Notes: generated by a model from the sequence alone, not told the origin. Shown: positions 20,055 through 31,452, counted from the stretch's first letter. The stretch is DNA of 64,000 bases from Hermatobates lingyangjiaoensis (GCA_026182355.1 JAPFBL010000255.1:2852001-2916000), one strand, 5' to 3'. A program made the numbers and translations.

Positions 20055-20391
20055 GTAATTTTTGCAGGATCTTGTGCAAAAATTACCATAAAATTTATAT
20101 TGGTTAAACTGGTAAATCTTTAAAGACAGATATAAAACAACACTAATACAACGTAAGTAGACAGGAAAAAAGTAGCACCTTATTCTTGCATCTAAATATT
20201 AATAATCTTATATTGATTGGCCCGGAGCTAAATTTATTTCCTATGAAAAATCAGTGTTGTTAAGAAATATTATCGAATCTTCTCTGATTAAATTTAATAG
20301 ATCAAATATTATAAACAGTAGTAACCGGCTTTTCACAATTGACTCAGTCTCGATGAGGGCAATAGCCTCTTCTAAGAGGGTTGACAGCTAG
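20055..20391 (+). pseudogene. PLE GIY-YIG endonuclease relic (plus)
   Basis: Broken frame recognisable in pieces: VIFAGSCAK, then after a one-base shift KIYIG (the YIG half of the motif), an in-frame stop, TGKSLKTDIKQH, and SRQEKSSTLFLHLN. After another shift an open run from 20212 to the TAG at 20391 starts IDWPGAKFISYEKS and includes LLRNIIESSLIKFNRS and RLFTIDSVS. These match the usual order of a PLE GIY-YIG domain and its C-terminal arginine/serine tail (family knowledge). It is followed, 170 bases on, by a group B terminal repeat in the same orientation, which ties group B to a PLE coding region. Two frameshifts and stops make it non-functional. Confidence 0.75.
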
Positions 20392-20559
20392 CAGATAGTT
20401 TTCTACTTTTTCTTATTCTATTCCTTTGTTCACTCAAACATCCCTCCCTGGACTATTGTCTTTTCCTGCACTTTATACCCTTTAAATACCTCTCTCTCTC
20501 TCCCACTCCTCTCAATATTACTCAATACCTTACCATGATGTTTCTACATCTTGTGTTTT

Positions 20560-20645
20560 AGTTGTAGACGAAGACCGCTTGTTACGTTGAAATATCTTAG
20601 TCTTTTTTTTCATTTCTTATTGTACTTTGAACATTGATTATATAT
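20560..20645 (+). mobile_element. Group B terminal repeat downstream of the PLE relic
   Basis: GACGAAGACCGCTTGTTACG, TTGAAATATCTTAGTC and TTATTGTACTTTGA match the group B right arm. The hammerhead core has decayed to TAGACGA. It ends in ATTATATATATA. Confidence 0.75.
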
Positions 20646-20649
20646 ATAT

Positions 20650-23280
20650 TTGAAATAAATACCGTCGATCAAAATAGAATTTATGAAAGTTTTCAAAAAA
20701 ATGTGATCAAAATTTTGAACCACAGTCTATTAACTGTAAGAAATTTAAGATAAAAATGTATATACTCAAATATCAAAAAAATTATATCAATTAAACAATT
20801 TTTGGTTTTAAAATTTAAGCGCTGCAGTTGACATCTTAAATTAAACTTTAAAATCTCATACTTTACGTATCTTAAGGTCGTTTTCATCTAGATTTACATA
20901 CAGTCTTATAACATGAGACCGGCGAGAAAGTAGGATTGATGCGTATTAGAAGATAAGTAGCTTAGAACACTCGGTAATCTAGTTTAGAGCGAGCAAAGGA
21001 ACCGACCTCAAGGTATTCTTCTTAGTTGTAACAGCCTGAATATTTTATATCTGTCTGTACTGGTTTTTACTTAACAAACAGTGTACATTAATAATTCACT
21101 TTTTTTACCATGACCTTTTTTTGAGATGTAACTGCGTTCGCTGTAATATGTGACTATATGAAAACTCTCATGATAATGAACACCTTCCAAAATATGAACC
21201 ATATTAGTATTGATTACTAATGTTGATTTTATTTTGATTGTGGTGGATTGAATAAAAATTATTCAAGATAAAAAACTTCATTGATAGCTTAATCTAACTT
21301 TAATGTAATTCATGTTTTAAATGTACACAACTATATTTAGGTACAATGGAACATAATTTATTACACAATACATTGCATTATAGACTTGAGTTATATACCA
21401 ATAACGTGTTTTGGTGGTCTGGGAGTTGGGTCTATTTCAACCCATCATTGAGCATTGAACTGTCGTCAATGAGAAAGGACATGTTCATCTCCTGATACTG
21501 CATGCTAAAGAGAAATACAATGACTGATGACCTTCGGCATGTTGACAGTACATGTTTAAATAGTAAATAACTTACCATTGCATTACTCTCTTACCTGACT
21601 TGTGAATTAACAACTATCCTTATTAAACTTTAAAATAGGGAATATATCATGCTGAAAATAATTGTAATAAAGTAATTTGTTTTATTTCAGAAATTTTGTG
21701 TTCCATTTCAATCTATGTATATTAAAATTTGTTTTATAATTATGTCATAATCAATTTTAATGTTACATTCCTTTTATTTCATATAATTGCATATTTGTTA
21801 TATTACATTAAAATTGGTTACAATTTTACTTTTTTTGCCATAAAAAAACTACAAAATTAGGCACTATCTTCATAATAAAGATGATTGCAACGATGTTTAA
21901 CATAATAAATGTTTGATTCTTGTTGTTATAACAAAGATTTATGTTTTTAAAACGATTGATTTAAACAAACTGAATTAAACTGTATTTTTTTACATTTTCT
22001 TTTGGCCTAAAGCACCTGACTGGGCTCAAACAGTTAGAATTTTAGAACTTGCTTTGACCACCCTTCTACAGTAATTTTTTGATGGATTTGAAGTGAAATG
22101 TTTTGGTGTTTCAGTTTCAGCGTGTAACTGAAGTCTGCCAGTAGTTGTAATGCAGTCTTATCTGAAAACTCCATCTGGAAATCTTTCTGACGCCTATTTA
22201 CTTGACGCATTACTCTATTAAATGATAATCACATTTGCCTTTGGCCCTTGACCTAGGGAAAGGTTATCTTTCAAACTTTTTGTTGACCTATGCTTCAAGA
22301 TTCAAGGTTTATAAAGATATTTTAAACTTCCTCAAGTCTTAACTTCATGAACAACTTTTAGGCATACGGAACATAAAAAAAATATATAATATAAATAGCT
22401 GTAATTTAAACCGAATTACGAGTATGTTTACAACATTTTTTGTTAAAGCATTTCCATTCACCGAGAGGTCAACATCAAAAAGTTAACAAACAGATGGTAA
22501 AGACAAAAAAACATTATGTATTCTGCTTTTGTTAATCCTTATCAATTAGGAATGATTTTACTCAGCGATCAATGACATGTTATCTTTTATTAGAGAGAAT
22601 GATTTGTTTATTAGTTTCTTCATTAAAGAGAATGATTTGAATAATATATGTTCATGCAAATAATACTAACTACTAATTGTAAATGCTTTGATGTTTTGAA
22701 GCATTTTGGAGTGTGAAATACATGAACCAGACAACTGGTTTACTTTAAAAAAACCTCTGATTAAATTGAGGATATAACGTGTATATTTTTAAATAATGAT
22801 TAACATATACAGAGCTTAGAAAGTGCTCATTTCTTTTCATGGATATTTGACAGGACACTGAAGTGGAAGTTAATATAATAATTTATCCTCTAATATGTTG
22901 AATCCAAATATATTTCACTGTTGCATAGTCAATTTTTTTGAAACGATAAAATAACTTAATCTCGTGTCACATAGAAACCTTTAGCGGACCTCATGTGGAC
23001 ATCATGCTCTACGTAATCGTCTGTTGGGTTTTTCAACTATAAAAAAACTGTTTTAAATTATATTATTTGGTATTCAAAGGAGAAGATGAAGAATATTTTA
23101 CTGAGGATTATTGATACACTTAAATAAATAATTATAGTCATGATTGATGAGTGATTATAACCTTTAAAGTATGTTCTATACATTTAATGAGAAACTTGAA
23201 ACAGATATTCATTTAGTTCTATATAGCGTAGTAGATACTACTTCAGACTGAATATAAAATATGTTTCATAACTAAACTAC
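20650..23280. other. A+T-rich sequence without a gene
   Basis: 2.6 kb with only chance frames. Slightly richer patches near 20910-21010 and 21390-21560 have no recognisable content. Confidence 0.5.
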
Positions 23281-23629
23281 CTTCTTCAGTGAGGGGCCAG
23301 GCTAGCTCAGTGGTTACGTGCTCACCTCTGAACTGATAGGACCGGGGTTCAATCCTCACCTGGCCCTCGATTTATTCACGCGGGAGGTGAATAAATCTGA
23401 GTACGTCGTCCCTCGGAGAAGGACGTTAAACCGTCGGTCCCGAGCCTGTACGATGTCAGGTACTCGTTAAAGATCCCTACTCTAAATACATTTGAGTTAG
23501 GTAAAATTTAGGACTCCCACTGTAGAATCAATCTTCACTGTGTGGTATCACAAAGGGCCAATGCTTGGACTACGTGTGTTCCCTTGTGGGACTGCCACTG
23601 CAACCTAACCTAACCTAACCTTCTTCAGT
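23281..23629 (+). mobile_element. tRNA-derived SINE with target-site duplication and CCTAA tail
   Basis: CTTCTTCAGT is repeated on both sides (23281-23290 and 23620-23629), a clear target-site duplication. The SINE (23291-23619) has a tRNA-like head, a body of about 250 bases with a compact G+C-rich block (CGTCGTCCCTCGGAGAAGG, GTTAAACCGTCGGTCCCG), and the 3' tail CAACCTAACCTAACCTAACC. SINEs are transcribed by RNA polymerase III and moved by a partner LINE. The partner is not in this window. The central block may be one of the conserved SINE domains described in invertebrates, but I cannot name it safely. Confidence 0.9.
23294..23366 (+). promoter_or_regulatory. tRNA-like head with RNA polymerase III A and B boxes
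   Basis: GGGCCAGG (23294-23301) pairs with CCTGGCCC (23359-23366) as an acceptor stem. A box TAGCTCAGTGG at 23303-23313, B box GGTTCAATCC at 23346-23355. The anticodon arm is not convincing, so this is a SINE promoter and not a tRNA gene. Confidence 0.85.
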
Positions 23630-25200
23630 AACTCTCTGTATTAATTCAGATATATCTGAAATGTTTTAATTAAATGAACAATTTTCACAGCCATTTCATT
23701 TTTACGAATATCATAGCTGTCAACTGCTTGCTACTTTTGAGTCACTTTTACTGGATGATAACACACTTATCAGAGAGTCATAAACAATTTATTTCTTTCT
23801 CCTCCTGCCACCATCTCCTTTCAAATTATAATAAAAATAGTTCACAGATAAATAAACAATATTTCATAGAACTGTTTATATTGTTAATGATAATGTTAAT
23901 GTCAATTTTTCTTTGTAAAAACGAATGCAGTGATTGTTTATTTAGTAATTGTTAAGAATTAGTTGATTAATGAATAACTCATTCATAATTCATTAATAAT
24001 AATGATAATTAATTTCACTATTACTGTAATCAATGTTATACTTAAAGAGGTCTTGTATTCACAGTAAGTACTAGAACCTAAAGCCATAATCCTTTATTCT
24101 TGTCATAAGTTATGATTTAGTTTATCGCTGGTATAAATATGTAAAATATAGTAGATAAGGAATTTAGAGAGACTACTGTGAGACATATATAGGACTTGAT
24201 GGTCTAAAGTAGGTATTTGGCGGTAGGTAGGTAGTTGGTATAACCTACTCATCAAAAAACGAACTAGTTTACAAAGACGTATTTGGAGCCGCTTTGGAGT
24301 CTTTGAAGAAAGATCGACAAACATTGTAATGATTTGGGAGCTAAATTGAGGGTGTTATTTTGAGTAGAACCTCAGTCGAAAATATTTGCTAACTAATCAA
24401 ACTAACTAGCTCAAACTTTATCAAATAAGGTTTGATTTACTTTAATCTTAACTTACATTATCCATTAATTTAAATATCCATTCATTCTGGATATTTAAAA
24501 ATAGGAATACAATATATCCTACATAATTATAGCTTACTATAATGATGGTTTCAATAAGTTTAAGTGGTTGCCTTTCTAGACCGTGGAGTTTACAGAAAAG
24601 AAGAGATGAAACATTTAAGTAACTTTTCTTTTACCGTCTTAATTCAGATTGGATCTCTCATTTCAGGTAAATAAGTTATACATTGTTCTGTTCGCCAGAA
24701 GGGACTTACTCCAGAAGAAATGTATTTAATAGTGCCTAAAACTCATCCCTGTCCCTAAAATCAACAAAAACTTATGCTTACTGCTTCCCTGCCAATTTAT
24801 AGTCTCAAGTTATGGTTCCTTAACGTTCTGTAGCCCGGACTTACTTCACTCTTTTAATTCTCCAAAACTTTCATTTCATTTTCTTGTAATAATGTTCCAT
24901 CTCTAAAATTCTTGTTCACCCTCTTTTTCATTTCAGTCTAGACGTTACATTATTATATAGCTTTTCATATACTCATATGCTTCATTTCTCTCCACTCGTT
25001 TCAAAGATAACTTTTTTTTTAACCTGGTAGCAAATAATTTTTTGCATTTTTACACAAGCTTATCAATTTCTTTTACTTTTTTACCATTAGAATATCTTCT
25101 GAAAGGTTGATATTACTGGCGAGTGTTTTTAAATATCGGTTTTGGCCAAGAGAACCTTAAATAGTATGAAATTGATGATTGAATATGACTTCAATATAAT
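23630..25200. other. A+T-rich sequence without a gene
   Basis: Includes a 93-codon frame at 23674-23955 of Phe/Leu/Ser/His-rich composition with no recognisable motif, judged to be chance. Upstream parts of the PLE relic that follows may extend into this stretch but are unreadable. Confidence 0.4.
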
Positions 25201-25209
25201 ACCTTCTTT

Positions 25210-25700
25210 CCTGATCAATTTGTTTATCCCCTGTACATCCGTTATACTGACATTTTCTAAGGTGGTGAACTGAGCTACATCTTTCCTGCAAACTTTCTCA
25301 AACTTTTGGTCCTCAATTTAGTTTACTCATATTTGTCGAACTAGTAATTTTTATTCTTGAAGGTTGATGTCATCCTCGATAACGATTTGGTCAACGATTT
25401 AAACGATTTAATAGAAACGAACATAGAGAACAGTATCTTCAATATAATAGTTTTCATCTCTCTCGTGTTAAAAATGCTATCACGAGATCTCTGTTAACAC
25501 GTATTTTCCAAATTTGTTGTAATCTCAAAAACTGTAGATTCGACATTGAAGAGTTGAAATCCAATATTCCGAACCGTGATATTCCCGTAATATGGTCGAA
25601 AGTTCCAATGTATCAGCAGAGAAACTGCAAATGTCTGCACCTAAGAGGGCTTATAGTGATTCAATCTCTTTTAATACTACTGTCTATAAACTTGGAACTG
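25210..25700 (+). pseudogene. PLE reverse transcriptase relic
   Basis: Fragments in PLE order: YPLYIRYTDIF near 25225-25258 resembles the RYxDD box of the catalytic palm, with the second aspartate lost. About 200 bases later comes YNSFHLSRVKNAITRSLLTR, followed by IFQICCNL and FDIEELKSN (25430-25570). These resemble the thumb/connector region of Penelope-type enzymes (usually a His-Pro or similar, then VKxxIxxSLxxRxxxIC). Several stops and shifts interrupt it. Group E-like terminal sequence lies 200 bases downstream in the same direction. The match is by eye and moderate. Confidence 0.45.
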
Positions 25701-25899
25701 TCATTAAATAGTTCTTTCCAACACTACCTTTTCTGCTTTTATCTCTCTTATTTTCCGTCAGTCTCCTATTTCCTAATGTAAATCTCCCAATCCCAAATGT
25801 ATTTCTCCCATGTATCTCGTAAGCTTACTCATATCCCTAATTAAATTACACAAAACACGACACCGAAAAAAGATAAAATACACACATTGTGCTCTTTCC

Positions 25900-26045
25900 T
25901 GCGACGTGGGGAGATCTTTCTCATTTCATCCTCTCTTCTAGTCTTCTCCTGAAGACGAATAACAGTTTGGAATGTTAAATTTAGTAAGTGTGTATTATAT
26001 GTTTTTTCTGTGTTGAGTGTTGCGTAAGTGAAAGTTATATGTAAA
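25900..26045 (+). mobile_element. Group E terminal-repeat relic
   Basis: CTTCTCCTGAAGACGAATAA followed by TAGTAAGTGTGTAT and CTGTGTTGAGTG resembles the 51.0 and 56.3 kb copies (CTCCTGAAGAC/CTCCTGATGAC ... GTGTGTTTC ... CTCTGTG). The GAAA part is lost. A TA run follows at 26050-26064. Confidence 0.5.
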
Positions 26046-26139
26046 TAAATAAATATATATATATAAAACATGACAAACGAAAAACGGTCCGGCAGAACAA
26101 ATTACATTACTTAGTTTATTTGAAGTATATACATATATA

Positions 26140-26190
26140 AGAGAGAGAGAGAAAGAGAGAGAGTGAGAGAGAGAGAGATTGAGAGAGAGA
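26140..26190 (+). repeat. (GA)n microsatellite
   Basis: Imperfect GA run of about 50 bases. Confidence 0.95.
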
Positions 26191-26429
26191 CGAGCAAAGC
26201 TGTTCTTCTCTTGATAACGAATACGATTTTTATTATAATTGTGATTTCATTTTTGAATAAGCTTAGTAAATGAGATATCCAAAATATTGAAAGAATATGT
26301 AGTATGAAATTATATATACATACATATATAGCTATGCACTATATATATTCATCTGTTTATATGAAAAAGCAGTGAAAACTTTTAAGTAAATAAAGGTTAT
26401 AAACAGTTTTAAAATCAGGTTCGACAATA

Positions 26430-26620
26430 ATGAATGACCAAAGACAAGGGAATTAGGGAGACGAAGAATAAAGAGCAGGGCGAGGACAGTGTTGTGAAGG
26501 GCACGGTGCTGAAGGGCCAGCCACAATCTTCCCCACTCACGGTGGCCATCATTCTCGCCTCACGACCCACCTTCACGCCACACCATTGCCCCGAGCACAA
26601 TGCCTTTTTCTCTTACAGAA
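26430..26620. other. G+C-richer island, exon or regulatory candidate
   Basis: Balanced composition with frames open on both strands for 60-70 codons and no recognisable domain. The minus strand has ATGATGGCCACCGTGAGTGG (start codons followed by a donor-like GTGAGT). The plus strand has TTTTTCTCTTACAG just beyond, which resembles a splice acceptor. None of this is enough to call a gene. Confidence 0.25.
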
Positions 26621-26872
26621 ATAATCCACTTCCAAGTTTCATATTTCTATAGAACGATAAATTAAAATAATTGAATCTTAAGTCTAGAGAGCTTAAACAT
26701 CTGGTAACACAGTAAATACTCGTATGTTTTATTGCATTTAAATGCAAAAAGATTATAACACTATTTAGGTGTAAGTGGTATATAAAATGTTATAAATTCG
26801 CATTTAATCTATTCATGTTTGTATTGTTTAATATATAAGACATTATTATTGTTATTTAAATACGGCAACAAA

Positions 26873-27169
26873 TTTAGGAAAAACAGTTATGTAAACAACT
26901 CCAAAAATCAATGTAACAATATTTCACAATAAACATGTGAAATAACAATCAATGATCAAACCACAAATTGAAATGTCAAAAAAAGAACGATCTTTCAACT
27001 AAGATCCTTGTCAGATCAAAACCCAACGTCAAAGTCGGGTTTTGACTCTGCCGAAGATCGCTTGTTATGGTTGAAAGATCTTAGTCGTTTTTTCCCATTT
27101 CATATTGTGGTTTGATCACTGATTGTTAAACCAATTTAAGTTATAGTATTTTATTACCGTTTTATATTA
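26873..27169. mobile_element. Group B hairpin with flanks shared by the 30.4 kb locus
   Basis: Left part AATATTTCACAATAAACATG, AACAATCAATGATCAAACC and ACGATCTTTCAAC; right part TTGACTCTGCCGAAGATCG, GGTTGAAAGATCTTAGTCG and GTGGTTTGATCACTGATTG. The hairpin proper is about 26947-27139. The flanking 74 bases on the left and 30 on the right recur, inverted and without the hairpin, at 30378-30486. Confidence 0.8.
27044..27086 (+). ncRNA. Hammerhead-like motif, group B, core mutated
   Basis: GACT, CTGCCGA, stem II, GAAA, AGATCT, T, AGTC. Stem I GACT/AGTC pairs perfectly, but A6 of the core is C, which should inactivate it. Confidence 0.5.
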
Positions 27170-27730
27170 CAATAAGTTAATAACACATAATAACTGATTA
27201 AACTACCATGAAAATTAGCTATGGTATTAATACTTTTGAATATATTTATTTATTTTTAATACATAGCAAAATAAAATAATCGTTAAAGCAAGAACAACAA
27301 TTTCTTATAGAAACTACCGTAAGAAATTTAGAAACTTGAAAAACACAGAACTTTCTTTGTCATGTTTGTTGTCTGTTTAGTTGTTTAAGTTAGATGGTTT
27401 ATTAGGTTTTCAGAACAGTGAATAGAGGACGAAAGTTCGGCCACCCTACAATGGTAATCCTAAAGGCCTTGCAAATACACTACTGAGCTTTCAGCAAGTT
27501 GTACTACAAGTTTTGCATGACAGTTATTCGCAAGATGATTTCTTACTAGTAAAGAATTTTGCTTCAAACCAAAAGCCAGGAATGTTTTAAAGTCAAAATC
27601 AAAATCAAATAGCAAATGATTATTTTAAAGTTGTTGTATGTACTAATAGCAGAATATTTTGGAATTTCTGTATTAACCAATAAAATAAGGTATTGTTTTC
27701 TCGACCACAAATTACTAATAAACACTTGTT

Positions 27731-27977
27731 CTTCTTCTTCTTGGAATTTGGTCAGGGTTAATATACGAAATAACCTTTTCTCCAACGTTTTGTCTTTATT
27801 TTAAGACATTCTCAGGACTATAAATTAACAAAAAACAATGGACATTTGTCATATCTACTTTACAGTCAATTGTAAAGTAGATTTATAGTCCTGATGATGT
27901 GTTAAAATAAAGACGAAACGTTGGCGAAAAGGTGATTCCATGTATTAACCCTGACCAAATTTCAAGAAGAAGAAAAA
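27731..27977. mobile_element. Inverted pair with hammerhead cores (group C)
   Basis: Arms of about 115 bases around a centre near 27860 share TTCTTCTTCTTGGAATTTGG, CAGGGTTAATA, CCTTTTC, CAACGTTT, GTCTTTATTTTAA and CAGGACTATAAAT. The right arm reads CCTGATGATGTGTTAAAAT ... GACGAAACGTTGGC. The left arm keeps stem II GTCTT/AAGAC but has CTGAGAA for the core. Each arm has decayed at a different place. Confidence 0.75.
27880..27928 (+). ncRNA. Hammerhead-like motif, group C
   Basis: CTGATGA at 27891-27897 and GAAA at 27915-27918, with a stem II weakened by one mismatch (GTGTT against AAGAC) and the self-complementary ACGT. Stem I is short. Confidence 0.5.
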
Positions 27978-28534
27978 GTTTTTAACCAATATATGTAGAA
28001 TCTTTAACAAACAATATCAAGTAGCTTTCATGCATGGTAAAAGCAATCATATAAACAATATCACAAATAGTTGAATGTAGCTTACTTATTTTAACAATTA
28101 GATCAAAATTGTAATTATTTTACGAAACTATAAGTAAAGGAGACAAGAACGAAAACATAAAAAAGGTTAGATTCACTCATTGATGATAGAAATCTATTAT
28201 TGAAAGGATCAATGGAAGGAACAGGTAATCCGATGAGTTGTTAATGCTCCAGATAAACCTTTTGCACACAATTATATTCTCGTTTTCTTTTTTATCATTA
28301 AAATTCTAAAAATAATTATTATTCAACCGTATCTCTAACCTGAATATAGATTACTCCATTTTAAAATGTTATTTAAATGTGCAATATTTAATTGAATATA
28401 GTATATGCATTTCTAAATAATGCCAATTGTTAATAATTAATAATTTTGAAAAATTGATATATAATTACTTCTGAATTATTAAATATACTAATTTTAAAAG
28501 AATAAATAGACGGAGTTTATCTCTTCAGTTTTTT
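27978..28534. other. A+T-rich sequence without a gene
   Basis: Nothing recognisable. Confidence 0.5.
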
Positions 28535-30262
28535 ATTTTACTATAAGTAAAGTATAGTGATCGTGAAAAAATTCGATCTCGATATTTTGACGGAATTATA
28601 TGTTTTGAGGTCCCAAAAGTCGTTTTATGAAGTTTTTTCGATGATGTCTGTGTGTGTGTGTGTGTGTGTGGGTGGGTGGGTGAGTGTGTTAGCATTGCTT
28701 GTTACCACGCTATGGTCCAGAGTCTTTGATGGGTTAAGTTGATATTTTACACACAAATGGGCCTCATAGTGTAGAAGATCACTATTGTTTGGGAAGAATT
28801 ATGCATGACGGGAAAGTCACTTCTTTTTAGAAAACATTTTTTCTCCTAAACTGATAACCCTAGAGTTTTCAAATTTTGGCATTATCTTTGTGGTTACAAA
28901 TGAAACAAACGAAAAATATATTCAGAATTTTAAAACAGCGGAAAATATTTCTTTTTCAATAAAGTGTAATAATTGTGACTTATAATTCAATCTCAAAGCT
29001 TGTGAAAGCGATACAAGCCACACCGTTTGACGGATCAAAATGAAACTATGCCTTAAAATATAGCATTATATGGAAAATGAGATTAGATATATTGTTTTAA
29101 AATTACGTTCATTAATGAGGCGTTAATGTACGATTACTGTTTTCAGAAAATGTTTTTTTGACGCTAAACGGCTCATTAAAAAATCGTGAAAATTTGACCA
29201 AAAATGAAACAAACAATTAGCAATTAACAAAAAAAAAATTCATGAAATTTCAATCACGGTAATGAGCAATAAAGCTATAAAAACTGTTTGTTTATCCTGG
29301 AATAAGGGATCACCTGCTATACTTGTCGAATTTTTGATGTTTTTTACAATGTTTACATTGACTTAGAAATTTTTTGAGCAAATCCACTGAGATAAAATTA
29401 GACTATTCTAGTCTAATAGTTCATATTTATTATTTTCAAAAATTAGAAGCTCCCAACTATAAACGATTTAAATTATATTGAATAGCTGGCTTCGACTTTG
29501 AGTTGAGTATGTAAACTGGCTAATTACTAATATATTTTTTTTTCAATATACACTCATAGCCAGCTTATAATAGAGTAGAAGACACAGGAAAAAAGATAAC
29601 GCTAACTCAGAGAAAATTGGTATATAATTTTCGACAAAAGGGCAGCAAATTATTTTAATAAATACTTAGAAGCCATAAAATTCCCAGTATAATAATTCCA
29701 TAAAAGACCAAAAATGTAAAAGACAATTAAAAAATTAAAAAAATTAAATCTTTCGTTTGAAGATTAATAAATGTAATTATCGTACATCCTTAATTATAAA
29801 TCATCTTAAAACAACATGTTTTCTTCAATGTTTATGATGTTTTTCAGAGAAAATAAGAGTATTTTAGTGATTTAAATTTGAAAATTTGACTTAAATATTC
29901 AATGTAGAAGGAGGTCAAGTAACCGATATAAAATATCCACCAACTATTTGAACAACGCCATGTTTTCTTGTAGGAGATTATTTCGTATCAAGAAATGTTC
30001 TCTTTGGCTTTTCAAAATTGTTATTACTGCTGTAGTTATACTAATGATATTATTTGCATCAGCTGTGTGATGTACAAAAATAAGATTATATATTAATAAG
30101 TCGATCAACACTATCAGTACTACCTCAGAAAACAAAGACTAATGAACATCTCCCATTTAAATCTTTACATTATGCTTAAATGAGACATTATATATTATAT
30201 ACCCAAGAACATTGATATTAAGTTTACTTATAGTAAAGTTGAGCGCAGGCCACTCCACATTT
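28535..30262 (+). mobile_element. Repeat family T, longest copy
   Basis: Starts with TTTACTATAAGTAAAG and ends with TTTACTTATAGTAAAG, which are reverse complements and so would be short terminal inverted repeats; each is itself nearly palindromic. After the start come GATCGTGAAAAAATTCGATC, GAGGTCCCAAAAGTCGTTTT, a (TG)n stretch at 28648-28684 and GTTAGCATTGCTTGTTACC. The 3' part carries a small reading frame (29960) and the closing GCAGGCCACTCCA. Partial copies lie at 43455-44470, 45435-45955 and 48485-48925, with fragments at 9788 and 41870. The superfamily is not clear to me. There is no transposase. Confidence 0.7.
29960..30070 (+). CDS. Small frame with basic N-terminus and membrane segment, in family T
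   Basis: Thirty-six codons starting MFSCRRLFRIKK, then a hydrophobic run (about residues 15-36) containing KIVITAVVILMI, ending at TGA. The start, the Cys/Arg cluster and the hydrophobic run recur in the copies at 44207 and 48642, although each of those is broken at a different site. Beyond the TGA, comparison of the copies suggests the ancestral frame continued in a shifted register (towards CTKIRLYINK), so this copy is probably truncated. The layout suggests a type II membrane anchor or an uncleaved signal peptide. No family recognised. Whether it is expressed is unknown. Confidence 0.35.
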   Translation: MFSCRRLFRIKKCSLWLFKIVITAVVILMILFASAV

Positions 30263-30377
30263 TTTTCCTAAGAATATATAAATTTATTTAATTTTAATAA
30301 ATACCTAGATGGAAGAATACATATACATAACTAGTGTATATAACTAGTTTAATCAGTTATGTGTTATTAACTCATTT

Positions 30378-30486
30378 TAATATAAAACGGTAATAAAATA
30401 CTATAACTTTTGTTATTTCACATGTTTATTGTGAAATCATGTTATATTGATTTTTAGAGTTGTTTACATAACAGTATTTCCTAAAT
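30378..30486 (-). repeat. Inverted paralogue of the 26.9 kb locus lacking the hairpin
   Basis: Reverse complement of 30412-30486 matches 26873-26946, and of 30378-30407 matches 27140-27169. Only TTTT separates the two parts here, where 193 bases of hairpin lie at the other locus. Confidence 0.8.
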
Positions 30487-30773
30487 GTATATATATATAT
30501 ATATAACATAACTCCTACAAGTGGAACAAACTTTCACGAAATACAGAGTAGTGGAAGTGTTAAGTTGGAGTCATCATTTCGATAGTAAGATTTCAATAGA
30601 AATGTACTTTTTAACGTCCTTTCAAGCTAATAAAATAGTTCGTATCAACACATAGTAGTTGTATGAGTATACATACCCCAATGTTTTCTTATCTCGACGA
30701 CATATATTAAACACCATTTTTCTTTATCGAGGTTTGGTCCAGAGTCGAACAGTAAAACACCTTTAAACCAAAT

Positions 30774-30806
30774 TTTCGTCTATCTTTTTTGGACATCTTC
30801 AGGGCT
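30774..30806 (-). ncRNA. Hammerhead-like motif, group D, minus arm
   Basis: Read on the minus strand: TAGCC, CTGAAGA, T, GTC ... GAC as stem II, GAAA, then AATT (self-complementary), T and GGTTTA. Stem I TAGCC/GGTTTA pairs over four positions with one G-U. Core complete. Confidence 0.5.
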
Positions 30807-31452
30807 ATATCAATGCAAAAATTAATTACAGTAAAATGAACAAAATAAAAGTCCATTATTCATATAAATATATAATATTACCTTGGTATTTTACTTTACT
30901 ATTGTAAAACACTTTACATGATCGTTGTATTCTTATCAAACTACAGTGCTGCGGCAGTTCTACGAACATTCAAAATGGTATCACTTTTGATAACGAAGAA
31001 AATACTTTTAAATACTCTTGAAAACTACATCGAAAAAGAAACTGTAAATGATAAAAATATTTGTTTAGTTAATATTTTATAAATTATAAATTATATATTT
31101 TACTTCGGTTATCAGCATCCGTATTTTATTGCATGCATTTTGGTTTTATCAATGTGAATAATTTCTTTTATAAGCCTTATATTTTGATTGTCATAATATA
31201 TTATATAGATTTTCATAATATATTATTTTTGTGTCGAATAGATTAAAGTTAAAGTTATTATTAATTGAGTGATGACCAAATGCACAATTTTTTGTATAAT
31301 GTCATGTTATGCAGAGCCAATCTATCTTTTAAAGTACCCAGAAAGTATAATAAAGAGAATTTTTCACTCACACAATCACGAAAGAACATTAAAACAGACT
31401 GATAACCTTGGATATAACCCTCCATATATAATACTAACCAAACACAGTACAG

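Noticed and set aside
23294..23366. A functional tRNA gene
   Set aside because: The acceptor stem and A/B boxes are good, but the anticodon arm does not fold well and the sequence continues into a SINE body with target duplications.
26430..26652. A first exon with ATG and GTGAGT donor on the minus strand
   Set aside because: The signal is a few bases long and both strands are open; without conservation or transcripts it cannot be told from chance.
27616..27804. Overlapping frames of 62 and 73 codons on opposite strands
   Set aside because: They cover the arm of the group C palindrome and A+T-rich flank; no protein motif.
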